In this document: one piece after another, positions 1 to 5,790 of the stretch
How the letters are laid out: each line of letters starts with the position of its first letter
How positions within the stretch are numbered: position 1 is the stretch's first letter
DNA from: Bacteroidales bacterium
GTDB lineage: Bacteria; Bacteroidota; Bacteroidia; Bacteroidales; UBA932
Reading direction: 5' to 3'
DNA length: 8,615 nt
Assembly: GCA_016285215.1 (NCBI GenBank)
Contig: JAEEQI010000103.1
Span: 1 to 8,615 of the forward strand
Position numbers and translations under genes: made by a program
Notes under the pieces: model-generated
Database searches by the model: none
Told to the model about the DNA's origin: nothing
Seen by the model: the letters and a program-made list of their open reading frames with translations, nothing else

Positions 1-2
1 GT

Positions 3-1838
3 ATGGCGACTATTAACAGAACCATCGCTGCTTATACTGAGTACGTTGAGGAGGCCGAAAAGGAGATTAAGCCTGCACAAATTGCTGTGGCTTTGGCGAA
101 TCAAGAAATCGGCGTTGCCGAAGCTAATGCAGATGAGGCATATAGTAAGTACACTAATTATTATAATTCCCACGATATTACCCCTGAAGCAGAGAATGAA
201 CTGAGTGCTCTTCATGATTACAGACGAGCTCTTGAAAATTATGATAGGGCTCAGACTGACTACAATGAAGCTGCCATCGTTCTGTTTGGTGCCGTTCCCA
301 ACTTCGAAGCTACGGACGAAGGTGATGGTGGTGAAGGTGACGAAGGCGCCGTGGAAGGCCTGATTGACAAGGTGGTCCGTATGGAGAATGAAGCCTACGA
401 GGCTGCTTTGATTACTGCTGAGAAAGAGCATGCAAAGAATGAGGCTTATAAGGAGGTAGATCCCGAACTGGAACAGGCCATCGAGACCGCCAAAACCAAC
501 CTCAAGAACCAGGTAGACGTGGTTATTGCCAAAGAAAAGGAAGAAGAAGCCGCTCTCATCGCTTGGCATGCCGCAGAGATTGAATATAAGGCCGATCCTA
601 CCGATGCCAAAAAGACGGCTGCCGAAGGGAAAAAGACCGAATGGGAAACTGCCGTAGAGGCCACCAATACCGAAAAGGATAAACTCCCGGCCCTCAAGCA
701 GGCTGTATCCGACGCCAAGGCAGCTTGGGATGCTGTTTCCCAACCTTATCAGGAGGCCGTTAAGGCTTATGAATCCGCCAAGACTGTTTCCGATAAACTC
801 TATGCCGATTGGCAGGCTGCCAAGGCAGAATTGGGTGAAAAGGATGACGCTCCCGCCCGGACCGGTTCGGCTTATGCAGTGTTCAAGTATGCCGCAAATC
901 TGTTAGAAACAAGACAGGGACAAAAGGAGAATGCTTTTGAGGCTCTTAAAAATGCCCACGAGGCAAATCCCGATGACACCTCTGAGTACAATCAGCTCTG
1001 GATGGACTATTTGGACGCCCTGGCTGCTGTAGCTGTGGCAAATACTGCTGCGCAAAATGCTCAGAATGAGCTTAATAAGCTCTACCAGGGTACTGATGCC
1101 AAGTATCCTAATTACACTTATAGGAAGAGGTGTATTGATTGGGATTATGCAGATTATTTCCCGGATGATTGGGATTACAATCTGTATATCAGTGTGTCTT
1201 ATGCTGCTTGGTATGCCGGAGACACTCTCCCTCCTATTGATGCATTTAATTATCCCGGTAGCCTTGTAGCTCGGTTCGAGTGGTACCAGGAGCAGCTTGA
1301 GAATCTGCAAGTGTCCGCCAGCAGGTGGTATGAAATGACCGACTATGCTATATATGAAAAAACTCTTGACGAAGTCAGGGAGAGACTTATGGTCTACGAT
1401 ACCGAAGAGGAAGATTATATGGCCTTCATCGAGCAGATGCAGGAGATAGAGAACGCCCTAATTTCTGCCAAGATGACGTATCTTAGAGCCAAGAATGAAT
1501 CTATCGCTCCTGATACGGCCCTTCAGGTTCTCAACGAACTCCTTGTAGCTAAGATTTACAGCAGCACGGGTAGCGATGAGCTGGCCATTTCTGAACTCGA
1601 GGCCAAGATCAGGACTGCTGGTCTGGAACTCAAGGCCCTTGAGGAGGAATTGATTGACCTTCGCGCCCAGCTTCTTCTTGGTATGAAGGATAAGGAGGGC
1701 AAGTATACCGCTGCTAAGATTGCTGAACTCCAGAACGAGATTCAAAAGCTCCAGGTTGAGATAGAAATGAGAGCTACTCTCATTGACCAGTATCTCGAGA
1801 TCCTCGGACAGCTTCTTGGTGGACAAGAGGTAGAGTAG
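3..1838 (+). CDS. Large acidic coiled-coil protein of unknown function, 5' end unresolved
   Basis: I do not recognise this family. The reading frame is open to the left edge. The first ATG is only two bases in, with no visible ribosome binding site and no signal peptide, so it may be an internal Met of a longer protein. Counting from that Met there are 611 residues. Most of the protein is Ala/Glu/Lys-rich helix with heptad-like spacing, at about 5-95, 120-280, 300-360 and 425-605, which suggests long coiled coils. Two breaks stand out: an acidic Gly/Asp/Glu stretch at 102-118, and an unusually Tyr/Trp/Asp-rich segment at about 364-450 that contains the only Cys (377). The C-terminal helix (525-605) is rich in Leu/Glu/Lys and ends in Glu. 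Codons look more AT-rich than in the downstream genes. An outer-membrane barrel gene follows after 44 bases on the same strand with no terminator between, so the two are probably co-transcribed. That it is an envelope or surface protein is inference from this neighbour only. Confidence 0.82.
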   Translation: MATINRTIAAYTEYVEEAEKEIKPAQIAVALANQEIGVAEANADEAYSKYTNYYNSHDITPEAENELSALHDYRRALENYDRAQTDYNEAAIVLFGAVPNFEATDEGDGGEGDEGAVEGLIDKVVRMENEAYEAALITAEKEHAKNEAYKEVDPELEQAIETAKTNLKNQVDVVIAKEKEEEAALIAWHAAEIEYKADPTDAKKTAAEGKKTEWETAVEATNTEKDKLPALKQAVSDAKAAWDAVSQPYQEAVKAYESAKTVSDKLYADWQAAKAELGEKDDAPARTGSAYAVFKYAANLLETRQGQKENAFEALKNAHEANPDDTSEYNQLWMDYLDALAAVAVANTAAQNAQNELNKLYQGTDAKYPNYTYRKRCIDWDYADYFPDDWDYNLYISVSYAAWYAGDTLPPIDAFNYPGSLVARFEWYQEQLENLQVSASRWYEMTDYAIYEKTLDEVRERLMVYDTEEEDYMAFIEQMQEIENALISAKMTYLRAKNESIAPDTALQVLNELLVAKIYSSTGSDELAISELEAKIRTAGLELKALEEELIDLRAQLLLGMKDKEGKYTAAKIAELQNEIQKLQVEIEMRATLIDQYLEILGQLLGGQEVE

Positions 1839-1882
1839 AATAGTTCCTGCCTTATTTTAAGATTACTTTACAAGCCAGTACA

Positions 1883-2614
1883 ATGAATATCAAACGTATA
1901 TTTGCTTTTGCCGCAGCATTGCTCGTCGGGGTTAGCGTCCTGGCGCAGGAAGGGCCGTACAAGCCCGTGCGTCTGGGTGTGAGTGTAACCGTGGGGAGTA
2001 ACGCTTATGCAGGCATCAGTGCCCTGCCTGGCACGCTGGCTTCATACGAAAGCGAAGCCTTGTCCGGAAACTGGATGGACAAGGCTCCGACTTTCGGCAT
2101 TGAAGGCAGTATGATTCTGGTAGACCGCATTAAACTGGATCTGGGAGGAGGCTTCAATTTGGGCTTTAATCCCGGCTATCCCGGCGCAGAGGGAACCGGC
2201 ACCCGGACGGGTGACATTCCCGCCTACGAGCCGGTAGCTTTCCAGAAGAGCGCGTCGTACCTGGCATACATGGCAGTGAGCTACTACTTCCGGATTCCCA
2301 CCATTCCCGCTCTTCGGCCTTCCGTAGGTCTGCGTTTTGGCGCTACTTATGCCAACAACCTGCAGATTAAGGACGACGAAAACTGGATGGGTACTTCCAT
2401 CGGGGAGAATTACACCCTGGGTGGAGCCGTAATAGCAGGTATTGACTACTACTTTAGCCGCAACTTCTTTGTGGGTATGGGCGTAGATCTCTTCCGCTAT
2501 GTTTACGGTGTTACCTCCCAGCGTCCCCAGGAAGGTCTGAGCCTCCTGGCGGCCGATACGCACAATTTCGGTTTCCTGGGTGCTCCCAAGATCAAGATTG
2601 GATTCGTATTCTAA
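1883..2614 (+). CDS. Outer-membrane beta-barrel protein (porin-like family)
   Basis: This 243-residue protein has a clear Sec signal peptide: N-terminal Lys/Arg, a hydrophobic core at 7-20, and probable cleavage after Ala21 in the sequence VLAQ. The mature part is made of alternating hydrophobic/polar strands rich in Gly and aromatic residues, such as 85-95, 125-137, 147-157, 178-191 and 194-208. It ends in GFVF, and a C-terminal Phe on the last strand is the usual recognition signal for the BAM outer-membrane assembly machine. The size fits an 8- to 10-stranded barrel of the broad outer-membrane-protein beta-barrel group of Bacteroidota. No ligand or enzyme motif is visible, so the substrate is unknown. 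The start is fixed by the signal peptide. No good TAnnTTTG promoter lies in the 44-base gap to the upstream coiled-coil gene, which favours one transcript. A strong terminator follows 17 bases after the stop. Confidence 0.86.
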   Translation: MNIKRIFAFAAALLVGVSVLAQEGPYKPVRLGVSVTVGSNAYAGISALPGTLASYESEALSGNWMDKAPTFGIEGSMILVDRIKLDLGGGFNLGFNPGYPGAEGTGTRTGDIPAYEPVAFQKSASYLAYMAVSYYFRIPTIPALRPSVGLRFGATYANNLQIKDDENWMGTSIGENYTLGGAVIAGIDYYFSRNFFVGMGVDLFRYVYGVTSQRPQEGLSLLAADTHNFGFLGAPKIKIGFVF

Positions 2615-2631
2615 TCCCGATACACTCTCTC

Positions 2632-2666
2632 AAAAGTCCCGACTCTCCTAGCCGGGACTTTTTTTT
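2632..2666 (+). terminator. Rho-independent terminator after the beta-barrel gene
   Basis: A perfect 10-bp stem, AAAAGTCCCG (2632-2641) paired with CGGGACTTTT (2653-2662), encloses an 11-base loop. The T-run covers 2659-2666 (8 T). It starts 17 bases after the barrel stop codon and closes the first transcription unit. Its T-run overlaps the proposed -33 element of the next promoter. Confidence 0.9.
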
Positions 2667-2693
2667 GTTTCTGGAAAGAAATGCGTATCTTTA
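2664..2693 (+). promoter_or_regulatory. Bacteroidota-type promoter of the dicarboxylate transporter gene
   Basis: The -33 element TTTG is at 2664-2667 and the -7 element TATCTTTA at 2686-2693, one mismatch from TAnnTTTG. They are separated by 18 bases, close to the usual 19-21. The expected transcript start is near 2700, leaving a leader of about 15 bases before the ATG at 2715. This is the best full promoter match in the window. The -33 element sits in the tail of the upstream terminator. Confidence 0.6.
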
Positions 2694-2714
2694 CAAGACA
2701 GAAACACTAGGACT

Positions 2715-4091
2715 ATGACCTTCACTATGATTGTAGAGCTGCTCATTGTGTTGGCAGCACTGTATGTGGGTTCCCGTTACGGATCGCTGGCCCTGGGTGC
2801 CATCAGCGGCATCGGCCTGGCCATCCTGGTCTTTGGCTTTGGCCTCAAGCCGGGTACGCCCCCCACGGATGTAATCTATATCATCATTGCCGCGGTAACC
2901 TGTGCGGGTACTTTGCAGGCCAGCGGCGGTATGGACTGGATGATTCAGATAGCGGAAAAGATGCTAAGAAAGCATCCGGACCACATTACCTTCCTGGGCC
3001 CGCTGGTAACCTTCTTCCTTACCGTTCTGGTAGGTACCGGCCACGTGGTTTATACCATTATGCCCATTATCTGTGACATTGCCCTTAAGAAGAATATCAG
3101 GCCCGAGAGACCCTGCGGCGTATCTTCCGTAGCTTCCCAGGTGGGTATTACCTGCTCTCCCATTGCCGCGGCCGTGGTGGCCTTTGTGACCATCTCCAAC
3201 GCCAACGGCTATATGGTGAGCATCCCGCAGGTGCTTATGGTTACCATCCCGGCCTGTCTGATTGGTCTTATGTGTGCCGCTGCCGCTTCTTACAAACGCG
3301 GAAAGGATCTGGACCAGGATACTATGTTCCTGGCCAGAAAGGCAGACCCTGAGATGTACCAGTATATGTACGGCAACTCCGCCACCACCCTGGACAAGGT
3401 CATCAGCAAAGAAGCCAAGGCTTCGGTGTTCATCTTCCTGGGCGCCCTGCTAATCATTGTGGGCTTTGCTTTCTGCCAGATGCTTCACACGGCAGACGGC
3501 AAGACCCTGGCCGCAGCTATGAACCTGCCCAAGATGAATATCTGCATCCAGATTATTATGCTTATGGCGGCCGCCTGCAATATTATGTTCTGCAAGGCCC
3601 AGCCCAAGAAAGCCGTGAGCGGAGCCGTGTGGCAGTCCGGTATGGTGGCCGTGGTGGCCATCTACGGCATTGCCTGGCTGGCCGATACGTATTTTGGCAA
3701 CTATATGGACCAGATGAAGGTTATGCTGGCAGACCTGGTTACCAACTATCCCTGGAGCATTGCACTTGTGTTCTTTATGGTCTCCGTGCTCATCAATTCC
3801 CAGGGCGCCGTGGTAGTGGCTATGCTGCCCCTGGCCTACGAACTGGGTATAGCCGGACCGGTACTCCTGGGCGTATTCCCCAGCGTGTACGGCTACTTCT
3901 TCATCCCCAACTACCCGTCCGATATTGCTACGGTCAACTTTGACCGCTCGGGTACCACGGTGATTGGCAAGTACCTGCTAAACCACAGCTTTATGATGCC
4001 GGGCCTCATCAGTGTCATAGTAGCCACGATAGTGGGCTACTTGACAACCACAGTATTGTTCCCGGGATACTTCGCAAGCTTCATACAGTAA
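2715..4091 (+). CDS. dcuB: Anaerobic C4-dicarboxylate transporter, DcuA/DcuB family
   Basis: This 458-residue inner-membrane carrier is expected to exchange fumarate, malate, aspartate or succinate during anaerobic growth. The length matches the Dcu family (about 435-460), and the sequence resembles E. coli DcuB along its whole length. Shared motifs include PGTPPTDV (46-53), LQASGGMD (67-74), GTGHVVYTIMPII (107-119), RPERP (129-133), RGKDLD (195-200), YGIAW (317-321), PNYPSD (398-403) and FDRSGTT (409-415). About 10-12 hydrophobic segments span the protein, starting at 5-40. In Bacteroidales, which make succinate through fumarate reductase, the likely role is fumarate uptake or succinate efflux. 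Telling DcuA from DcuB type by eye is not safe, so the symbol is provisional. The gene is flanked by terminators on both sides and has its own promoter, so it is monocistronic. No key motif is missing. Confidence 0.95.
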   Translation: MTFTMIVELLIVLAALYVGSRYGSLALGAISGIGLAILVFGFGLKPGTPPTDVIYIIIAAVTCAGTLQASGGMDWMIQIAEKMLRKHPDHITFLGPLVTFFLTVLVGTGHVVYTIMPIICDIALKKNIRPERPCGVSSVASQVGITCSPIAAAVVAFVTISNANGYMVSIPQVLMVTIPACLIGLMCAAAASYKRGKDLDQDTMFLARKADPEMYQYMYGNSATTLDKVISKEAKASVFIFLGALLIIVGFAFCQMLHTADGKTLAAAMNLPKMNICIQIIMLMAAACNIMFCKAQPKKAVSGAVWQSGMVAVVAIYGIAWLADTYFGNYMDQMKVMLADLVTNYPWSIALVFFMVSVLINSQGAVVVAMLPLAYELGIAGPVLLGVFPSVYGYFFIPNYPSDIATVNFDRSGTTVIGKYLLNHSFMMPGLISVIVATIVGYLTTTVLFPGYFASFIQ

Positions 4092-4092
4092 A

Positions 4093-4124
4093 CGAAAAAG
4101 GCAGCCAATCGGCTGCCTTTTTCG
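4093..4124. terminator. Shared bidirectional terminator between the transporter gene and tRNA-Arg
   Basis: A perfect 14-bp stem, CGAAAAAGGCAGCC (4093-4106) with GGCTGCCTTTTTCG (4111-4124), encloses the 4-base loop AATC. It begins one base after the transporter stop codon on the plus strand. On the minus strand it begins at the base after the tRNA 3' end. The A-run and T-run inside the stem give a U-run in RNA from either direction, so the one hairpin can end both convergent transcripts. Confidence 0.9.
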
Positions 4125-4198
4125 TGATTCCGTTGGGATTCGAACCCAAGACCCACAGCTTAGAAGGCTGTTGCTCTATCCAACTGAGCTACGGAACC
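4125..4198 (-). tRNA. trnR: tRNA-Arg, anticodon UCU
   Basis: Read on the minus strand, the 74 bases fold into a complete cloverleaf. The acceptor stem is GGTTCCG with CGGAATC (one G-U pair at 2-71), the D stem is GCTC/GAGC, and the anticodon stem is ACAGC/GCTGT with loop CTTCTAA, so the anticodon is TCT (Arg, reading AGA and AGG). The variable loop is GGGTC, and the T stem TTGGG/CCCAA has the loop TTCGAAT. The discriminator base is A. CCA is not encoded and must be added after transcription. The gene lies 40 bases downstream of the minus-strand secreted-protein gene and may be read from it, from its own promoter, or both. Confidence 0.97.
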
Positions 4199-4215
4199 AT
4201 CCTATAATGGGGTTG

Positions 4216-4223
4216 CAAAGTTA
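4216..4223 (-). promoter_or_regulatory. Putative -7 element of the tRNA-Arg promoter
   Basis: On the minus strand this reads TAACTTTG, an exact TAnnTTTG match. It lies 17 bases upstream of the mature tRNA 5' end, inside the AT-rich 40-base gap after the secreted-protein gene. The matching -33 region would fall at the 3' end of that gene, and no clear TTTG is present there, so the promoter is only half supported. Confidence 0.5.
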
Positions 4224-4238
4224 GCAAAAATTTTCTTT

Positions 4239-5210
4239 TTACAGCGAGCTCACGTAGAAGATGAGCTGAAGTTCGTGGCGCAGGGCATCGGAGAAGGTGA
4301 ATTCTCCGTCTTCGCGGGCGGGGAAGGTGTCCGTGAGGGTGCCGCCTTCGTAGTCAATGGAAAGGCTGCTGATGCCCACCTCAATCATACGGGCCAGGTC
4401 TTCCATGGAGGGATAGACCAGAACGAAGTTTACGTCGTCTCTGGCCTGGAGAAGACCAATCACAGAACCGTCTGCGAGGGTAAAGCGTACGGCGGAGTCA
4501 TAGGGGATGTGGAACTGTTCCTTGGTGCCAATCACAAAGTAGAGGTCTACATCGTCCTTGTCTCCGTTCTTGTAGGAGAGATGGGAGAGGAGGATGTTGT
4601 AGTCGTAGTTGGCGCCGCGGCCCACCAGGGGATTGGTGGTGGTCATAACGCTGGACACCGTTTCCTGTCTTTCGGCCAGGGTGGCTACAAACTCGGTGGT
4701 ATTTTCGGAGGCCTTGAGGATGTTTTCGCAGTGGCGCTTGAGGAGGGAACCGAACTCGTTGTTGGGGAAGTTACCCTGTACATAATCGTCAGGGTCCCAG
4801 CCGGTTACTATGTCTACGGACTTGATGCCGCGAACCATCTTTTCCATATCCTCGCTCTCAATGGCGTACTTGAGCTGGGTGTACTTGGAGGAGGCGGGAT
4901 ACTGGCCAATCTGCTCCAGGCGGATGAGTTTGCCGTTGCTGAGGTTGATGCCCATCTTGACGCCCTTGGGGGCGGCGGTTGAGGCCTTCTTGGAGGGTTC
5001 CAGGGTGAGGTACATCAGGTACAGGGTGGAGCCGTCCGGGAAGCCCACCAGCTCTATGTTGCACTTTCCGGGAACGTTTCCAAAGGAGACGGACTCGGGA
5101 GTGGTAGCAATATGGGTCATTCCCTCTATACGGTAGTTGGCGCGGACTTGTTGGGCCTGCACGGCGGTACCCAGCAAAAGGGCCAGGGCGAGGATTGCCA
5201 GTTTCTTCAT
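4239..5210 (-). CDS. Secreted protein of unknown function with an internally duplicated domain
   Basis: I do not recognise this family. The 323-residue product begins with a typical Sec signal peptide (Lys2-Lys3, hydrophobic core 4-15, probable cleavage after Ala19 in AVQAQQ), so it is exported to the periplasm or beyond. No lipobox Cys is seen. The mature part seems to hold two related domains of about 100 residues. Residues 54-160 and 222-318 share the same order: a hydrophobic strand ending in Tyr/Phe, a strand of the form INLSNGKLIRL (88-98) or FTLADGSVIGL (243-253), a stretch with TQLKYAIESEDMEKMVRGIKS (matched by FVLVYPSMEDLARMIEVGISS), a strand after it (VDIVTG or LSIDYEG), and a final helix. 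A Glu/Ser/Thr-rich helical linker (161-200) joins them. No catalytic motif is visible. It shares a divergent promoter region with the PPC-domain gene and is followed by tRNA-Arg. Confidence 0.84.
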   Translation of the reverse strand: MKKLAILALALLLGTAVQAQQVRANYRIEGMTHIATTPESVSFGNVPGKCNIELVGFPDGSTLYLMYLTLEPSKKASTAAPKGVKMGINLSNGKLIRLEQIGQYPASSKYTQLKYAIESEDMEKMVRGIKSVDIVTGWDPDDYVQGNFPNNEFGSLLKRHCENILKASENTTEFVATLAERQETVSSVMTTTNPLVGRGANYDYNILLSHLSYKNGDKDDVDLYFVIGTKEQFHIPYDSAVRFTLADGSVIGLLQARDDVNFVLVYPSMEDLARMIEVGISSLSIDYEGGTLTDTFPAREDGEFTFSDALRHELQLIFYVSSL

Positions 5211-5230
5211 ATTTGGAGTGTATTTGAGTG

Positions 5231-5238
5231 CAAATATA
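5231..5238 (-). promoter_or_regulatory. -7 element of the secreted-protein gene promoter
   Basis: The minus strand reads TATATTTG, an exact TAnnTTTG match ending 20 bases before the ATG at 5210. No good TTTG is found 19-21 bases upstream. A TTTG exists at 5251-5254, but its 12-base spacing is too short. The position relative to the start codon matches the other promoters in the window. Confidence 0.58.
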
Positions 5239-5261
5239 ACATTTCTTACGCAAAAAATGGC

Positions 5262-5269
5262 TATCTTTG
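5262..5269 (+). promoter_or_regulatory. -7 element of the PPC-domain gene promoter
   Basis: TATCTTTG is an exact TAnnTTTG match ending 24 bases before the ATG at 5294. The expected transcript start is near 5276. No clear -33 TTTG lies at 19-21 bases. It is back-to-back with the minus-strand element at 5231-5238, with only 23 bases between the two boxes. Confidence 0.58.
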
Positions 5270-5293
5270 AAAGCTTAAAGAATAAAAGAGAAT

Positions 5294-5746
5294 ATGTATA
5301 AGTTCAAGCGAGTAAAAGTGACGGCTCCGCTTACGGAGTGGAACGAGCGTTACGTCCTTAGCATAGACAATCACCAGGAGATTATGGAGGCCCTGGCCCA
5401 CTTCTGTAAGAAGCAGAAAATCAAGGCCGGAGAAATATCCGGCATTGGCGCCATCTCGGAAGCCACCTTCCGTTTCCTGGATCCCGCTACCAAGAAGTAC
5501 GTAGACAAGACGTTCAACGAGCAGATGGAAATCACCAATCTCACCGGCAACATCTCGGCCAAGGACGGAGAACCTTACTTGCACGTACACCTTACCTGCA
5601 GCCGCCGGGACTATACCTGCGTGGGGGGTCATCTCCTTTCGGCCCGTATCAACGGAGCCTGCGAGCTTATGGTTACGGACTTCGGCCTTACTTCCCTGGG
5701 CCGCCGTGCAGACCCCGAGACCGGGCTCAACCTCTATGACTTTTAA
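5294..5746 (+). CDS. PPC-domain (DUF296, PF03479) DNA-binding-like protein
   Basis: The 150 residues form one PPC (plants and prokaryotes conserved) domain. The visible landmarks are SGIGAISEATFRFLD (49-63), LHVHLTCSRRD (96-106) and GGHLLSARI (111-119). His97, His99 and His113 are the His positions conserved in prokaryotic members and likely bind a metal. These proteins are usually trimers of about 140-150 residues, so this one is full length. In plants the domain occurs in AT-hook DNA-binding proteins; in bacteria the stand-alone domain has no AT-hook and its role is unclear, so 'DNA-binding' is only an annotation label. A purine-rich AAAAGAGA lies just before the start, and the gene has its own putative promoter. 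No terminator separates it from the export gene 44 bases on, so readthrough is possible. Confidence 0.9.
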   Translation: MYKFKRVKVTAPLTEWNERYVLSIDNHQEIMEALAHFCKKQKIKAGEISGIGAISEATFRFLDPATKKYVDKTFNEQMEITNLTGNISAKDGEPYLHVHLTCSRRDYTCVGGHLLSARINGACELMVTDFGLTSLGRRADPETGLNLYDF

Positions 5747-5765
5747 GCAAAAAGTAGTATCTTTG
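5735..5765 (+). promoter_or_regulatory. Promoter of the polysaccharide export genes
   Basis: The -7 element TATCTTTG (5758-5765) is an exact TAnnTTTG match. TATG at 5735-5738, one mismatch from TTTG, lies 19 bases upstream and may be the -33 element. The element ends 25 bases before the ATG at 5791, and a transcript would start near 5772. It overlaps the end of the PPC-domain gene. Confidence 0.6.
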
Positions 5766-5790
5766 TATGAATATACATAAATCGGAAAGT

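Noticed and set aside
903..1826. Open frames on the minus strand under the coiled-coil gene (903-1310 and 1458-1826)
   Set aside because: They have no promoter, ribosome site or recognisable motif, and the plus-strand frame is continuous with coherent heptad-like composition.
1863..1870. TTACTTTA as a separate promoter for the beta-barrel gene
   Set aside because: It departs from TAnnTTTG at two positions, has no -33 partner, and ends only 12 bases before the start codon, unlike the 20-25 bases seen elsewhere in the window.
4125..4198. Possible tRNA pseudogene or integration-site remnant, because of a G-U pair in the acceptor stem and no encoded CCA
   Set aside because: All stems and loops are intact, one G-U pair is common, and CCA is often not encoded in Bacteroidota. 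No repeat of the tRNA end or integrase gene is present in the window.
4275..4982. A 235-codon open frame on the plus strand opposite the duplicated-domain secreted protein
   Set aside because: It is Val/Gly-rich low-complexity translation with no start signals. The minus-strand frame has a signal peptide, a promoter box and repeated domains.
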